Assembly (NCBI RefSeq): GCF_042885655.1
Contig: NZ_JBHVRO010000003.1
Coordinates: 372,001-436,000, forward strand
DNA: 64,000 nucleotides
DNA from: Psychrobacillus sp042885655
Lineage (GTDB): Bacteria; Bacillota; Bacilli; Bacillales_A; Planococcaceae
Reading direction: 5' to 3'
The position numbers and the translations under genes were made by a program. Shown here piece by piece: positions 56,074 through 64,000 of this stretch. Position 1 is the first letter of the stretch, and each line of letters begins with the position of its first letter. A model generated the notes under the pieces. That model saw only the letters and a list, made by a program, of their open reading frames with translations. It searched no databases and was not told the origin of the DNA.

Positions 56074-56153
56074 CTATGAAGAAAGGGAAATTCGGTTTAT
56101 TTTATGGTTGTGGCAATTATCCAAAATGTAGGCATACTATGCAAGTTTCTTAA
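56049..56153 (+). pseudogene. C4 zinc ribbon (topoisomerase type), out-of-frame end of the NERD protein
   Basis: Frame -1 relative to the upstream NERD frame reads CPKCGGELTMKKGKFGLFYG, then CGNYPKCRHTMQVS and stop: a zf-C4_Topoisom unit with C-x2-C and C-x4-C. The shift falls in the A-rich tract at about 56025-56045. It has no ribosome site of its own. Confidence 0.75.
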
Positions 56154-56281
56154 TGTAGAGTAGGGGAAGAGAAATAGTCCCTTTATTATTAAAAAATATC
56201 TGATAATTAACCAATGAGACTTCCTTAGTCCCTGTGTCAAAGTATCATCGAAAGTATAAAAAAATTAGAAACGAGAATAAG

Positions 56282-56322
56282 AAGGCATTGTAGTGAGAAA
56301 TCTCTGCAATGCCTTTTTTTTA
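56282..56322 (+). terminator. Rho-independent terminator
   Basis: AAGGCATTG / CAATGCCTT with T-run. The rest of 56154-56634 shows no gene; GTCCCTGTG at ~56228 is a trace of the dispersed repeat. Confidence 0.85.
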
Positions 56323-56634
56323 TGAGTTGAAAGATCCTAATACTACTAAATACATGTAACCTTCCTTTCGACATAGCTCATTTAGTTACAACGAGTTGCT
56401 AAAATTATTAAAGTTTATTCTATTTGCTCCTATAAATTAATGAAATTAGCAATTGTTATGGTAATTTATTATCATCACAGTTAAATTTTTTCAAGATTTA
56501 TTACTATTAATATTACTTTATGTCTAATACAATGGGTACTAAGTATTGGAAAATGCTATAAACGCTAATGGGGAGGAAATAACTAATTCTACTTTAAAAG
56601 TTATCCTTTTTTCATTAAACAGGAGGAATATTCA

Positions 56635-57141
56635 TTGAAAGATACAAATGTTTATGTTGATTTTAGTTTAAATATGGAGGAAGGGACTTCTTTATTTAAT
56701 GTTCATGCCACGTGTAGCATTTACCCGGAAGGAGTGGAACAGGCAATAACTATTGGGGAAGCATCAATCTATTTTTTTAACCCTGTTAGGAGCTCGTATT
56801 CGGAAGCTTGTTTTGATGCAGATTGTATCTCATATAATTTATATAATGCATTGATAAACTTAGAGAACATATGTGCAATAGAAAGTATTCACGGATTAGT
56901 AGCTACTGGTCACTTTATTAATATTATTGAAGAGTGGCAAAGAAAAGGGCTAGGAAAAGCGTTTGTAGAAAAAATGATGCAGCAACTAGCGATTTTAAAC
57001 GTAGAATTGGTAATGCTAATAACAAATGACCTCAAGGAGACAGACTTTTATAAAAGACTGGGTTTTGAGAGCTTAGAGAATAGCGCAGATATTCCGCTAA
57101 TGTATAAATTTCTAAATAAGGCACAGATAATTTATTCCTGA
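56635..57141 (+). CDS. GNAT family acetyltransferase
   Basis: 168 residues. Acetyl-CoA site IIEEWQRKGLGKAFVEKMM (Q/R-x2-G-x-G/A) and terminal FYKRLGFESL. TTG start behind ACAGGAGG. Substrate unknown. Confidence 0.85.
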   Translation: MKDTNVYVDFSLNMEEGTSLFNVHATCSIYPEGVEQAITIGEASIYFFNPVRSSYSEACFDADCISYNLYNALINLENICAIESIHGLVATGHFINIIEEWQRKGLGKAFVEKMMQQLAILNVELVMLITNDLKETDFYKRLGFESLENSADIPLMYKFLNKAQIIYS

Positions 57142-57317
57142 GTCCAGTGGTTGGATTGGCCATAGGGGAGGTGCATAAAGACACACAAATCTATAGTGAA
57201 ATTTTTCTTTCCATATCCATCTTTGGCGGACTATTTTATTTGTTGTTCTAAAACATTCTAGTCTCAGAAAAAATAAAATCTAGTAACTGCAAAGCTGTGG
57301 TCTTTAAATGAGATAAC

Positions 57318-57350
57318 ACAAAAAAACAGCTGAAAATGTATTTTCAGCTG
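57318..57350 (-). terminator. Rho-independent terminator for the minus-strand gene
   Basis: CAGCTGAAAAT / ATTTTCAGCTG; the T-run is on the minus strand, so it ends the 57402-58196 transcript. Confidence 0.8.
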
Positions 57351-57401
57351 CTGTAATGGAGGGTATAAAGAAACATAACTAAAATTGGAGCATCTCCAAT
57401 T

Positions 57402-58196
57402 TTACTTCGATGTACCAAATTGTTTTTGAATGTCTACAATTTTATAGCTTCCATTCTCCAATTTTAATAATACGATCGTATAGGTATGAGGTTTTACGAG
57501 ATCATTCCCTTTTTGGTATTCGCTGATTTTTACATAATCGTGAATACCTTTTTTGTTATCCTTATCTATAGTAGTTGTTTGATCGTATGTGATGATTGTT
57601 TGTTCTGTCCAACTAAAGCTATTTTCTACAAAAAGACTAGTGTTAATATGATCCGTATTTGTTGGGAAGTAATAATGTGTTACACCATTGATTTCTTTTT
57701 TCAACATGCTACTAGATATAAATTGTGAAGTAAACTCATCTGTGAAATTAGTATTAAAAAGTGTAAGTATATCTTGTTTTGTATAAGTGCCTTGTGTAAT
57801 ACTATATTGTTTTAGTCTTGCTTCTTGGAAAAGCTTTTGAAGAGTTAGTATTTCTAATTTTTTCTTAGAAGGTGTTTCGTATTTAATCTTTGTATTTTTT
57901 TGCACAAAGCTTCCTGATCCGACACCATACAATCCATTAAAATTGGATTTGTAGGTATATACCCTATATTCATCTCCTTTTTTCAAAGTACGAATGGGTG
58001 TTAGGGATCCATTAGATTCCAGTTTTACTAAAGTGGTATCTTGTAAAACCGTAACTTTACCAATTTGACCAATCTTTAATTCTGTCTTTCCCCACATAAT
58101 TTTTCCGAATGTAGCTGCATTTGCGGAAACTCCATTAGCAATTGGAAAGGAAGCAAAAATGACCGTTGCAAATAGGATTTTTAAAAAATTCTTCAT
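57402..58196 (-). CDS. Secreted MWGKTELK-domain protein with extra C-terminal domain
   Basis: 264 residues: signal peptide 1-28 (ends SANAAT), domain about 30-120 closely matching the 18179 protein (IMWGKTELKIGQIGKVTVL, YRVYTYKSNFNGLYGVGSG), then ~140 residues resembling NTF2-like/lipoprotein secretory domains (YPTNTDH.., ITYDQTTTIDKDNKKGIHDY). No enzymatic motif. Probably wall-associated. ATG behind AAGGAGGG. Confidence 0.8.
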   Translation of the reverse strand: MKNFLKILFATVIFASFPIANGVSANAATFGKIMWGKTELKIGQIGKVTVLQDTTLVKLESNGSLTPIRTLKKGDEYRVYTYKSNFNGLYGVGSGSFVQKNTKIKYETPSKKKLEILTLQKLFQEARLKQYSITQGTYTKQDILTLFNTNFTDEFTSQFISSSMLKKEINGVTHYYFPTNTDHINTSLFVENSFSWTEQTIITYDQTTTIDKDNKKGIHDYVKISEYQKGNDLVKPHTYTIVLLKLENGSYKIVDIQKQFGTSK

Positions 58197-58551
58197 GAAA
58201 TAGTACCCTCCTTTAATTTGTAAGTTATTATCATAGCATCTTACTTTGGTAATATATAGATTATAAGGTACTATAATGTATGTAATAGGAAGTGACTAAT
58301 AGGATAATAAATGGTTGAATTTAACAAGCGGCCCAACGGCACATACAAAATTGAGACACAGAATGACTAAGGGATAATTAACTGAAAGAAGTTGAAAAGA
58401 TAATTAAATTCAATGTTCTTGAATTTAGAAGTATATAAGGAGATTGTAATAAAGGAGATAAAGCCAAGTTTAGACGAAAAAACAAATAATGTTAAGAACC
58501 GATATATGTACGTTTAAATTATTCGATTATCAACAAAACGTGATTTTTCGT
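58197..58551. other. Intergenic region, nothing recognised
   Basis: Promoter region of the secreted protein gene and 3' flank of the EAL gene; no repeat or gene seen. Confidence 0.5.
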
Positions 58552-59391
58552 CTAATTACTATATTCAAGAGGATCTAATTTGTCTTTCTTTAGAAGTTTA
58601 GCAAACTCGATTGCGGGAATAGGTTTAGAGTACAAATAACCTTGAATCATATTGCAATTATATTTTTGTAACATAGTAAGCTGTTCGTTGGTTTCAACTC
58701 CCTCAGCAATAACACTCATTTTCAATTGATGAGATAGTTGGATAATCATTTTTACTATAAAGTTGGAGTCCTCTTCATGTGAACTACTTAAGTCTTGAAT
58801 GAAAGAACGATCAATTTTAAGTATATCTATTTTACCTTTAAATCGATTTAGCGATGATAGCGAGGAATAACCAGTACCAAAATCGTCTAGTGCAATTTTA
58901 ATGCCTAAATTCCTAAGTTCATCTAATACGGAGAAAACTACTTTTTCATTTTCTAAAAGAAATGTTTCTGTTATTTCTATTTCTAAATATTGAGATTCTA
59001 GTTTCGTTTCTTTTAATGTATCCATCGCATGTGAAATTAGATCACTTTCTAAAAAGCGAGTAGCAGCCAAGTTTATGGAGATTGGAATTTTCGGAAGTCC
59101 AGCATCTTGCCAAGCTTTGTTTTGCTTACATGCGGTCTTTTTAACCCATTTTCCTATCTCATTAATAAAACCTGTTTTCTCTGCAATAGGAATAAAATCA
59201 TTCGGGCTAATAATTCCCCATTCAGGATGATTCCATCTTAGAAGAGCTTCACCGCCAACAATTTGATTAGTTTCAGCAAACACTTTAGGTTGATAATACA
59301 ATTCTAATTGGTTTCGCTCAATTACATATCCAAGATCCGACTCTAGTGAAATTAATCGAGCTTCGTTATCTGCGGTGTGTTTAGATTTCAT
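58552..59391 (-). CDS. EAL-domain cyclic di-GMP phosphodiesterase
   Basis: 279 residues from the ATG at 59391 (seven bases after AAGGAGA); the longer frame to 59445 starts inside a hairpin. The EAL domain fills the protein: ELYYQPKVF, GGEALLRWNHPEWG, SINLAATRFLESDLI, LEIEITETF, ALDDFGTGYSSLS, KIDRSFIQDL, IAEGVET. All catalytic residues of active enzymes are visible. No GGDEF or sensor domain. It likely lowers cyclic di-GMP; the cyclase at 36067 is a potential counterpart. Lies directly downstream of the PapR-like gene on the same strand. Confidence 0.92.
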   Translation of the reverse strand: MKSKHTADNEARLISLESDLGYVIERNQLELYYQPKVFAETNQIVGGEALLRWNHPEWGIISPNDFIPIAEKTGFINEIGKWVKKTACKQNKAWQDAGLPKIPISINLAATRFLESDLISHAMDTLKETKLESQYLEIEITETFLLENEKVVFSVLDELRNLGIKIALDDFGTGYSSLSSLNRFKGKIDILKIDRSFIQDLSSSHEEDSNFIVKMIIQLSHQLKMSVIAEGVETNEQLTMLQKYNCNMIQGYLYSKPIPAIEFAKLLKKDKLDPLEYSN

Positions 59392-59436
59392 TGTCTTTCT
59401 CCTTGTATAATTAAGTTTAGCCCTTGCACTATTAGG

Positions 59437-59480
59437 AAAATCCAATAAAATTAAAGGATCGGTAATTTTATTGGATTTTT
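59437..59480. terminator. Hairpin between PapR-like and EAL genes
   Basis: Arms AATCCAATAAAATTA / TAATTTTATTGGATT with T-run on the plus strand and TTTTCC on the minus. Probably ends the PapR-like transcript. Confidence 0.75.
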
Positions 59481-59487
59481 GAATAAT

Positions 59488-59616
59488 TTAGTTAGTGTAC
59501 GGAAGATCTAGCGTAGTAATTGGGTTTTTGTTAATTGATTTAGCCGACTCCTTACTCACATTCGGATAAAGCGCTACTGCTAATACGATTAATAAGATAA
59601 TAGACAATTTTTTCAT
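59488..59616 (-). CDS. PapR-like signalling peptide precursor
   Basis: A 42-residue frame, ATG at 59616 with AAAAAGGACGG upstream. It begins MKKLSIILLIVLAVALYPNV, a signal peptide, and ends NPITTLDLPYTN. B. cereus PapR peptides end in [A/S]DLPF-E-x, so LDLPY here is a strong match for the active heptapeptide. It is divergent from the PlcR-like gene (the two starts 48 bp apart), unlike the tandem plcR-papR of B. cereus. Too short for normal gene calling. Confidence 0.78.
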   Translation of the reverse strand: MKKLSIILLIVLAVALYPNVSKESAKSINKNPITTLDLPYTN

Positions 59617-59663
59617 GTTTTTTTACCGTCCTTTTTCTATAATATGGGGTGATTTTTTTGGAA

Positions 59664-60539
59664 ATGAAATACTTAGGTTTAGAAATAAGTAAACTTAGAA
59701 CTGAATTGGGGATGTCCCAAAAAGAGCTCGCAAAAAATATTTGTACTCAGTCGACGATTAGCCGAATTGAAGCAGGAGAAGTATATCCAGCGATAGATAC
59801 TTTATTAAAAATTGCAATAAAGCTACAAGTACCAATAGAATATTTTATCGAAATGTTATTTCATAAAAATGTTTTAGAAAGTGAAAGTTTGATAAAAGAT
59901 ATTGAATTTCACTTAAAAGAGCATAATTACAAAAAAGTTATTTCGATTATTAACAAAAATAAAATTGCTACAGATAATATATGGTTAAATTTTTACCTAG
60001 AGTACGTTTCACATACAGCTAACTACTACTTAAAAATAATATCTCCCGAGGAATGCATTACTAGCTTAAAAAATATTTTAAGCTTTTCAAACCAAACGAC
60101 CATCCAATTTCGTTTCTTACATATAAAAATCAATAATACGATTGCAAATGTATTCGGTGAGAATGGTGAAAGTCAAAAAAGCTTATATTACTATAATAAA
60201 ATCCTGAAAGAGCATATGCGTAAAAATTATAGTGATTACAAAATTTATGAAATCCTAATTACGGTTTTATTTAATAAATGTAAGACATTGTATGATCTAA
60301 ATGACATTGAAAGTGCGCTTGAAACAGCTAATCAAGGAATAAAAAAATCTAAAGAAACTTCTTTTTTCTTTTTAGTTGGAAAGTTTTTGTACTATAAGGG
60401 ACAATGTTTAGAAAAAAAAGCTGCTCCCTTTATAGAAATCAAAGATGTATACCAACAAGCATTGTTTTTCTTCAAATTCCTAGAACTTCCTTTTTATATT
60501 CAAGCCATCGAGCAAAATAAAAAACAGTACTTAGATTAA
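59664..60539 (+). CDS. PlcR-like quorum-sensing regulator
   Basis: 291 residues from the ATG at 59664 (GGGGTGA 11 bases upstream; TTG at 59658 also possible). HTH at about 4-58 resembles B. cereus PlcR closely (LGMSQKELAKNICTQSTISR, AGEVYPAIDTLL); the rest is five TPRs, including TIANVFGENGESQKSLYYYN and FLYYKGQCLEKKAA, ending FFKFLELPFYIQAIEQNKKQ as PlcR does. Length matches PlcR (285). It should be switched by the peptide encoded divergently. No PlcR box (TATGNAN4TNCATA) was found by eye nearby. Confidence 0.9.
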   Translation: MKYLGLEISKLRTELGMSQKELAKNICTQSTISRIEAGEVYPAIDTLLKIAIKLQVPIEYFIEMLFHKNVLESESLIKDIEFHLKEHNYKKVISIINKNKIATDNIWLNFYLEYVSHTANYYLKIISPEECITSLKNILSFSNQTTIQFRFLHIKINNTIANVFGENGESQKSLYYYNKILKEHMRKNYSDYKIYEILITVLFNKCKTLYDLNDIESALETANQGIKKSKETSFFFLVGKFLYYKGQCLEKKAAPFIEIKDVYQQALFFFKFLELPFYIQAIEQNKKQYLD

Positions 60540-60775
60540 ATTGGTTACTTATTCGGCAATTTTTAAAATATACTTAGGACTATTTGACTTTTCCTCCGTT
60601 CAAGTGAATTAAGTTATAGTACCTATGAGTAAAAGGGGATAGTTATAAAAAGTACTATTTGCTTAATTAATTGTGATTAAAATACCTTTTGCATTTCAAA
60701 TATACTAGATTTACTCTAAATAATCTTTAGGATATGCATAAATGGATAATTTGTTTTTTAATTTAATTTCTTCTG

Positions 60776-60808
60776 AGCTGCCGTTATTGTATTTTCGGCA
60801 GCTTTCTT
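60776..60808 (+). terminator. Rho-independent terminator
   Basis: AGCTGCCG / CGGCAGCT followed by TTTC; the only feature found in 60540-61017. Confidence 0.75.
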
Positions 60809-61017
60809 TATAAGGTTAGAAAGCAAACAAATCACCAAATCCTCGAAACTCCTCCAGTAATATTGTAGCCATTCTTTAGTCCACAACATTATTGAAATAG
60901 TGAATATTAACTAATTTGAAATGAACCTGTGAATGTTGTTTTATAAAATAGAGAAATATTGGGTTTTATTTGATATAATATTATTAGTACATTGAGAGAG
61001 TAAAGGAAAATAATCAT

Positions 61018-61476
61018 ATGCGTAAAAAGCTTTCTTGGTTAGCCGTTATTTTATGGATGTGTTTAATATTTTATCTTTCACACCAACCAGCCGCTGTATC
61101 TAGTGAGTTGAGTACTGGAATAGCAGAGTTAATTGAAAAAACGGTAGAAAAAGTGGTACCTAATGCGGATTTTATTATGGAAAATTTTCATCACCAGGTC
61201 AGAAAAAATGCTCATTTCTTTATTTATTTGGTGCTAGGTTTACTGATCATGAACTCCTTGAAGTTAAGCGGGATTGGAAAAAATAAAGGAATGGGAGCGA
61301 CTTTACTTATTTGTGTTCTCTATGCGATGACTGATGAAGTGCATCAGTTATTTGTAGTGGGTAGAGGTGCGCAGCTGAAGGATGTATTCATAGATAGTAC
61401 AGGGGCGATTGTAGGAATTGTTATTTATTCCGCAATTGGAAGGTTAACTCATTCAGCGGTTCATAAGATTCGTTGA
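61018..61476 (+). CDS. VanZ family membrane protein
   Basis: 152 residues with four TM segments. VanZ pattern: FYLSHQPA near the N-terminus, FHHQVRKNAHFFIYLVLGLL and YAMTDEVHQLFVVGRGAQLK..D. The family is linked to glycopeptide tolerance in enterococci but is also common as an accessory membrane protein. Stand-alone gene. Confidence 0.92.
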   Translation: MRKKLSWLAVILWMCLIFYLSHQPAAVSSELSTGIAELIEKTVEKVVPNADFIMENFHHQVRKNAHFFIYLVLGLLIMNSLKLSGIGKNKGMGATLLICVLYAMTDEVHQLFVVGRGAQLKDVFIDSTGAIVGIVIYSAIGRLTHSAVHKIR

Positions 61477-61716
61477 ATGAGTTTTTAACAGATAAATTAA
61501 GTTCTAATGACATAATGATTAACTATTAAATAGAGGTTTTTAACCTTTTTTGGAGAATATTATAAAGTGGATGAATTATATTAATGTCTTATTAGAACGG
61601 GCCGACGATAGAGTGATTAGTTTTCCTAGGTCAAACTTATAAATTAAAAATTAGTAGATTTAAATAATTTTATACTTGGAAGTTTGAAGATTATAAGAAA
61701 GAAGGAAAAAAGACTT

Positions 61717-62370
61717 ATGAAGAAGCAATATTTCAATCTCATGCAATTTTTTGATGGATACGTTCGAAATTATCGAAGATTAAATTTGTCTTCCTTGCAT
61801 AATCGTTCTATGTTTACAAAAAGAGAAGTAGATTATTTTGCTAATCTAGGCGAAATGCTAGGTTTTGATGTGTTTGTGGAGGACTCTAAATTTGATAAAT
61901 TACTAGGATGTTCCAGACCAATGGACTTATCATGGTGGAAGTGGGATAAACGATTTGATGCGGAGAATTTCTTATATCCTGCACTTCACTTAGAAAGAGA
62001 ATATATTTGGAGCAAAGACGAGGAAACAATTGAGAAACTCTTTTCCGATGCCGAAGAGGGTTTTGTTCCACATAATGTAATAGGAATTCAATATATATCC
62101 TCAAAGGAGAGAATTGATGAACTAAACGACTTAGTTATTCAAAAAAATAGGCTTCAAATGTCCAATGTATTAATGGTTTATCGTTACTTTGATGCAGATT
62201 GTGATATAGAGCGAGTAAGTGCCTATTATTTCACACCAACAGGTTTATTTGAAACGCGAGAAGCCATTTGTAAGGAAGACGAGTCAGGATACTGGAATAT
62301 GCGTTTTCAAGAAGAGTGTGTGGGACTATCCCACGAGCTATCCGTTGATAGCCAAAGGTTAGAGATATAA
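61717..62370 (+). CDS. Conserved hypothetical protein
   Basis: 217 residues from the ATG at 61717 (AAGAAAGAAGG upstream); the TTG at 61684 lacks a good site. Trp/Phe/Tyr-rich, acidic (LSWWKWDKRFDAENFLYPAL, SAYYFTPTGLFETREAI). No signal peptide or TM. No family recognised; cytoplasmic. Confidence 0.65.
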   Translation: MKKQYFNLMQFFDGYVRNYRRLNLSSLHNRSMFTKREVDYFANLGEMLGFDVFVEDSKFDKLLGCSRPMDLSWWKWDKRFDAENFLYPALHLEREYIWSKDEETIEKLFSDAEEGFVPHNVIGIQYISSKERIDELNDLVIQKNRLQMSNVLMVYRYFDADCDIERVSAYYFTPTGLFETREAICKEDESGYWNMRFQEECVGLSHELSVDSQRLEI

Positions 62371-62488
62371 AACATGTCCCAGTGTTAGCTTGTTAGCTGA
62401 TATTTGGGAACAAATGTCTAAGTTATCAGTGGTTTACTATCAGATGGGATTATAGACATTTCTATTAAGATGTTATTAGAAAAGGAAT

Positions 62489-62530
62489 AGCGGAGGGAAG
62501 TAATCAATTACTTTTCCTCCGTTGTTTTTT
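62489..62530 (+). terminator. Rho-independent terminator
   Basis: CGGAGGGAAGTAA / TTACTTTTCCTCCG with T-run; 62371-62660 otherwise holds only a GTCCCAGTG trace of the dispersed repeat. Confidence 0.8.
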
Positions 62531-62660
62531 TTATAAACAGTCTTAAGAAACTAATATCTGATGTATAAAAAATGGTTTAGCAATTTTAAAACGAAAGAAG
62601 GAAATACATACAAACATAAAGAATAATTATCCATATCAAATTTTTAAGGGAGGTTAAAGC

Positions 62661-63044
62661 GTTTATAATCAGAACAAAAACAACCTTATTAACGGTAATG
62701 TAGTCATTTGGTATTATGTAAAGAATCTCAACCGTGCAGTTGAGTAGTACAGTGAAATTTTAGGAATCGCACCAACAAATAATATTGATGTTGCTTATTT
62801 CTTTTCGATTAATGAAAAAACGAAATTGGCACTCAGTGATCGATTTAAGGCAAATAAAGAAAATGCTCTTCCACAAAGTGTGACATTGGACCTTCAAAGT
62901 GATGACATTTTGGAGGCATATCGAATTCTAACGGAAAAAGGGGTATTTGTAGAGAAACTTGAAAATCCTGTCGAAAGCTACTATGAATTTTACTTTACAG
63001 ACTTAGATAATAATCATATTAGAATGCATGGTTTTGTTGAATAG
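62661..63044 (+). pseudogene. Glyoxalase/bleomycin-resistance fold protein with internal stop
   Basis: Frame reads VVIWYYVKNLNRAVE, stop (TAG 62745-62747), YSEILGIAPTN, then an open frame to the end (YYEFYFTDLDNNHIRMHGF). The stop replaces the Trp/Phe expected in [R/A]VE[W/F]YSE, consistent with TGG to TAG. No clear start codon upstream. From 62826 a short 72-residue frame remains. Substrate unknown. Confidence 0.7.
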
Positions 63045-63106
63045 GATTTTAGAGATAGGTAATTAGATTACCTAATAAAATTTTTATCAATGGGGGGAGT
63101 TTAAGG

Positions 63107-63496
63107 ATGGAAACTGTAAAAGCAAAAATCGAGAATTCACTCACTGTATTACTAGTTTCAGACTTAGAGAAGTCGCAGCAGTACTACCGCGATGTTTTAG
63201 GTTGTGAAGTAAATGATGTGTGGGCAGTACGAGATGATTTTGGGCTAGGGCTTAAATTAATTCAAGCAAATAATAAAGAGGATGTCTGTCCAAACAAAGG
63301 TACCTGGAATGTATATGCCTATGTTCATGACCACGACGGGCTAGATTTATTATTGGAAGAATTAACGACCAACGGAGCAGAGATTGCTTATGGGCCTACT
63401 ATTTCTGAACAAGACTGGGGTGTATGGAAAGAATTTGCGGTTAAAGATTTAGATGGCTACTTAATTGGTTTTGGTTCTGGAAGAAAAAATAATTAA
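63107..63496 (+). CDS. VOC (glyoxalase-fold) family protein
   Basis: 129 residues. Beta-alpha-beta modules: LTVLLVSDLEKSQQYYRDVL, GCEVNDVW, VYAYVHDHDGLDLLLEEL, FAVKDLDGYLIGFGSG. ATG behind GGGGGGAG. Follows the broken relative by ~60 bp and might have replaced it. Substrate unknown. Confidence 0.85.
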   Translation: METVKAKIENSLTVLLVSDLEKSQQYYRDVLGCEVNDVWAVRDDFGLGLKLIQANNKEDVCPNKGTWNVYAYVHDHDGLDLLLEELTTNGAEIAYGPTISEQDWGVWKEFAVKDLDGYLIGFGSGRKNN

Positions 63497-63540
63497 TAAA
63501 TGTTAGGAAAAAACATAAAACTTCTATTTCAAAATAAAGA

Positions 63541-63587
63541 CAAAAGGTTTCGGGGATATATACATTCTCGAAACCTTTTGCTTTTTT
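63541..63587. terminator. Hairpin terminator, near copy of 17126
   Basis: CAAAAGGTTTCGGG / CTCGAAACCTTTTG and T-run. Shares the 14-base arm with 17126-17168. Confidence 0.8.
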
Positions 63588-63629
63588 ATTTATGTTCCAT
63601 GCTACTTCAACGATTTTTGTTTTCAGAAA

Positions 63630-63712
63630 ACATCTATGCGAGACTCCGTAAAAGGTAAGAGGGCAGTGGAATTTCCTCACCTCACAGGAACGGAGCGACG
63701 AGGAGGCTAGAA
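63630..63712. repeat. Degenerate GC-rich dispersed repeat
   Basis: GCGAGACTCCGTAAAAGGTA, then ACGGAGCGACGAGGAGGCT; resembles one arm of the 16851/22213 repeats. The remaining 63713-63961 shows no gene. Confidence 0.55.
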
Positions 63713-63976
63713 ATTAAAGCGAGATATTAACAACAATTCATAAGTCAATCAACATTAACATACTTCTATAAAAATACTTTGAAACTCTGCAAAAGGAATT
63801 TTAGGTATTTAAATGGTTATCTATTCAAAAAGAGAAGTGGGTTGATAGATAAAAAGTAGTCAGATATAAAACAAAATTAAGCAGTTACTGAAAGTAATAA
63901 GCGAGATTACAAAGTGAGTAAATCTCTTTCCAAAAAGCTACAAGAACAATTTAAAAATATCTAGGAGGTTTTATGG

Positions 63977-64000
63977 ATGGAAAAAAGTTTTAAAATAACC
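63977..64000 (+). CDS. Start of a gene cut by the window end
   Basis: TAGGAGGTT at 63962-63970, then ATG GAA AAA AGT... Only 8 codons visible (MEKSFKIT); the ATG at 63973 stops early. Confidence 0.5.

Noticed and set aside
1..64000. CRISPR arrays, tRNA/rRNA genes, prophage
   Set aside because: No regular direct repeats with spacers, no tRNA cloverleaf or rRNA stretch, no phage structural genes seen.

Overview
The window is AT-rich DNA from a low-GC, spore-forming Bacillales bacterium. AGGAGG-type ribosome binding sites, many TTG/GTG starts, a ComK homologue, a SASP remnant, a sporulation-type kinase, a CapABC-type tyrosine kinase/phosphatase set, S-layer proteins with SbsC-like N-termini and a SLAP-domain protein together suggest a Planococcaceae-type genome (Lysinibacillus/Psychrobacillus/Sporosarcina neighbourhood). 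The genus cannot be fixed from the sequence alone. Two runs of about 100 N show it is a draft scaffold.

Layout. 1-8.3 kb: the end of an S-layer-like protein, then a secretion module: an ER/archaeal-type (SipW-like) signal peptidase, a DUF1102-like secreted protein, a small acidic secreted protein, a DUF5305-like membrane protein, and a NarL-type histidine kinase/response regulator pair. 8.3-24 kb: a glucosaminidase autolysin, a sigma factor divergent from comK, an NprR-like regulator followed by a previously unlisted 49-residue pre-peptide, SbsC-type surface proteins and a SLAP protein. 23.6-35.4 kb: a capsule/exopolysaccharide locus (Wzz-type regulator, BY-kinase, PHP phosphatase, CapD/EpsC, GtaB, sugar transferase, two glycosyltransferases, flippase, polymerase) with one decayed gap. 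35.4-46 kb: an accessory stretch with a type I toxin, a SASP pseudogene, a diguanylate cyclase, a membrane Nudix-like protein, two secreted helical proteins, a third SbsC-type protein, an MFS transporter and many copies of a terminator-like repeat. 46-53.2 kb: a PAS/AAA+/Fis-type regulator, a NitT/TauT-type ABC transporter and a class III aminotransferase, then a GlcD-like oxidase. 53.2-64 kb: a sporulation-type kinase, a frameshifted NERD/zinc-ribbon protein, an EAL phosphodiesterase, a PlcR-like regulator with a divergent PapR-like peptide gene, VanZ and glyoxalase-fold proteins.

How the parts fit. The strongest themes are cell-surface construction (S-layer, SipW-type secretion, capsule, autolysin) and cell-cell signalling. 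Two separate RRNPP regulator/peptide cassettes (12.2-13.5 kb and 59.5-60.5 kb) lie in one 64 kb window, and both peptide genes are too short for ordinary gene calling. The DUF1102 gene and a secreted-protein pair 37 kb away share a closely matching promoter block of about 65 bp (TAGACAAA, a CACTC-N4-GAGTG dyad, then TATACT at fixed distance). This points to a common regulator; the LuxR-type response regulator in the secretion module is the natural candidate.
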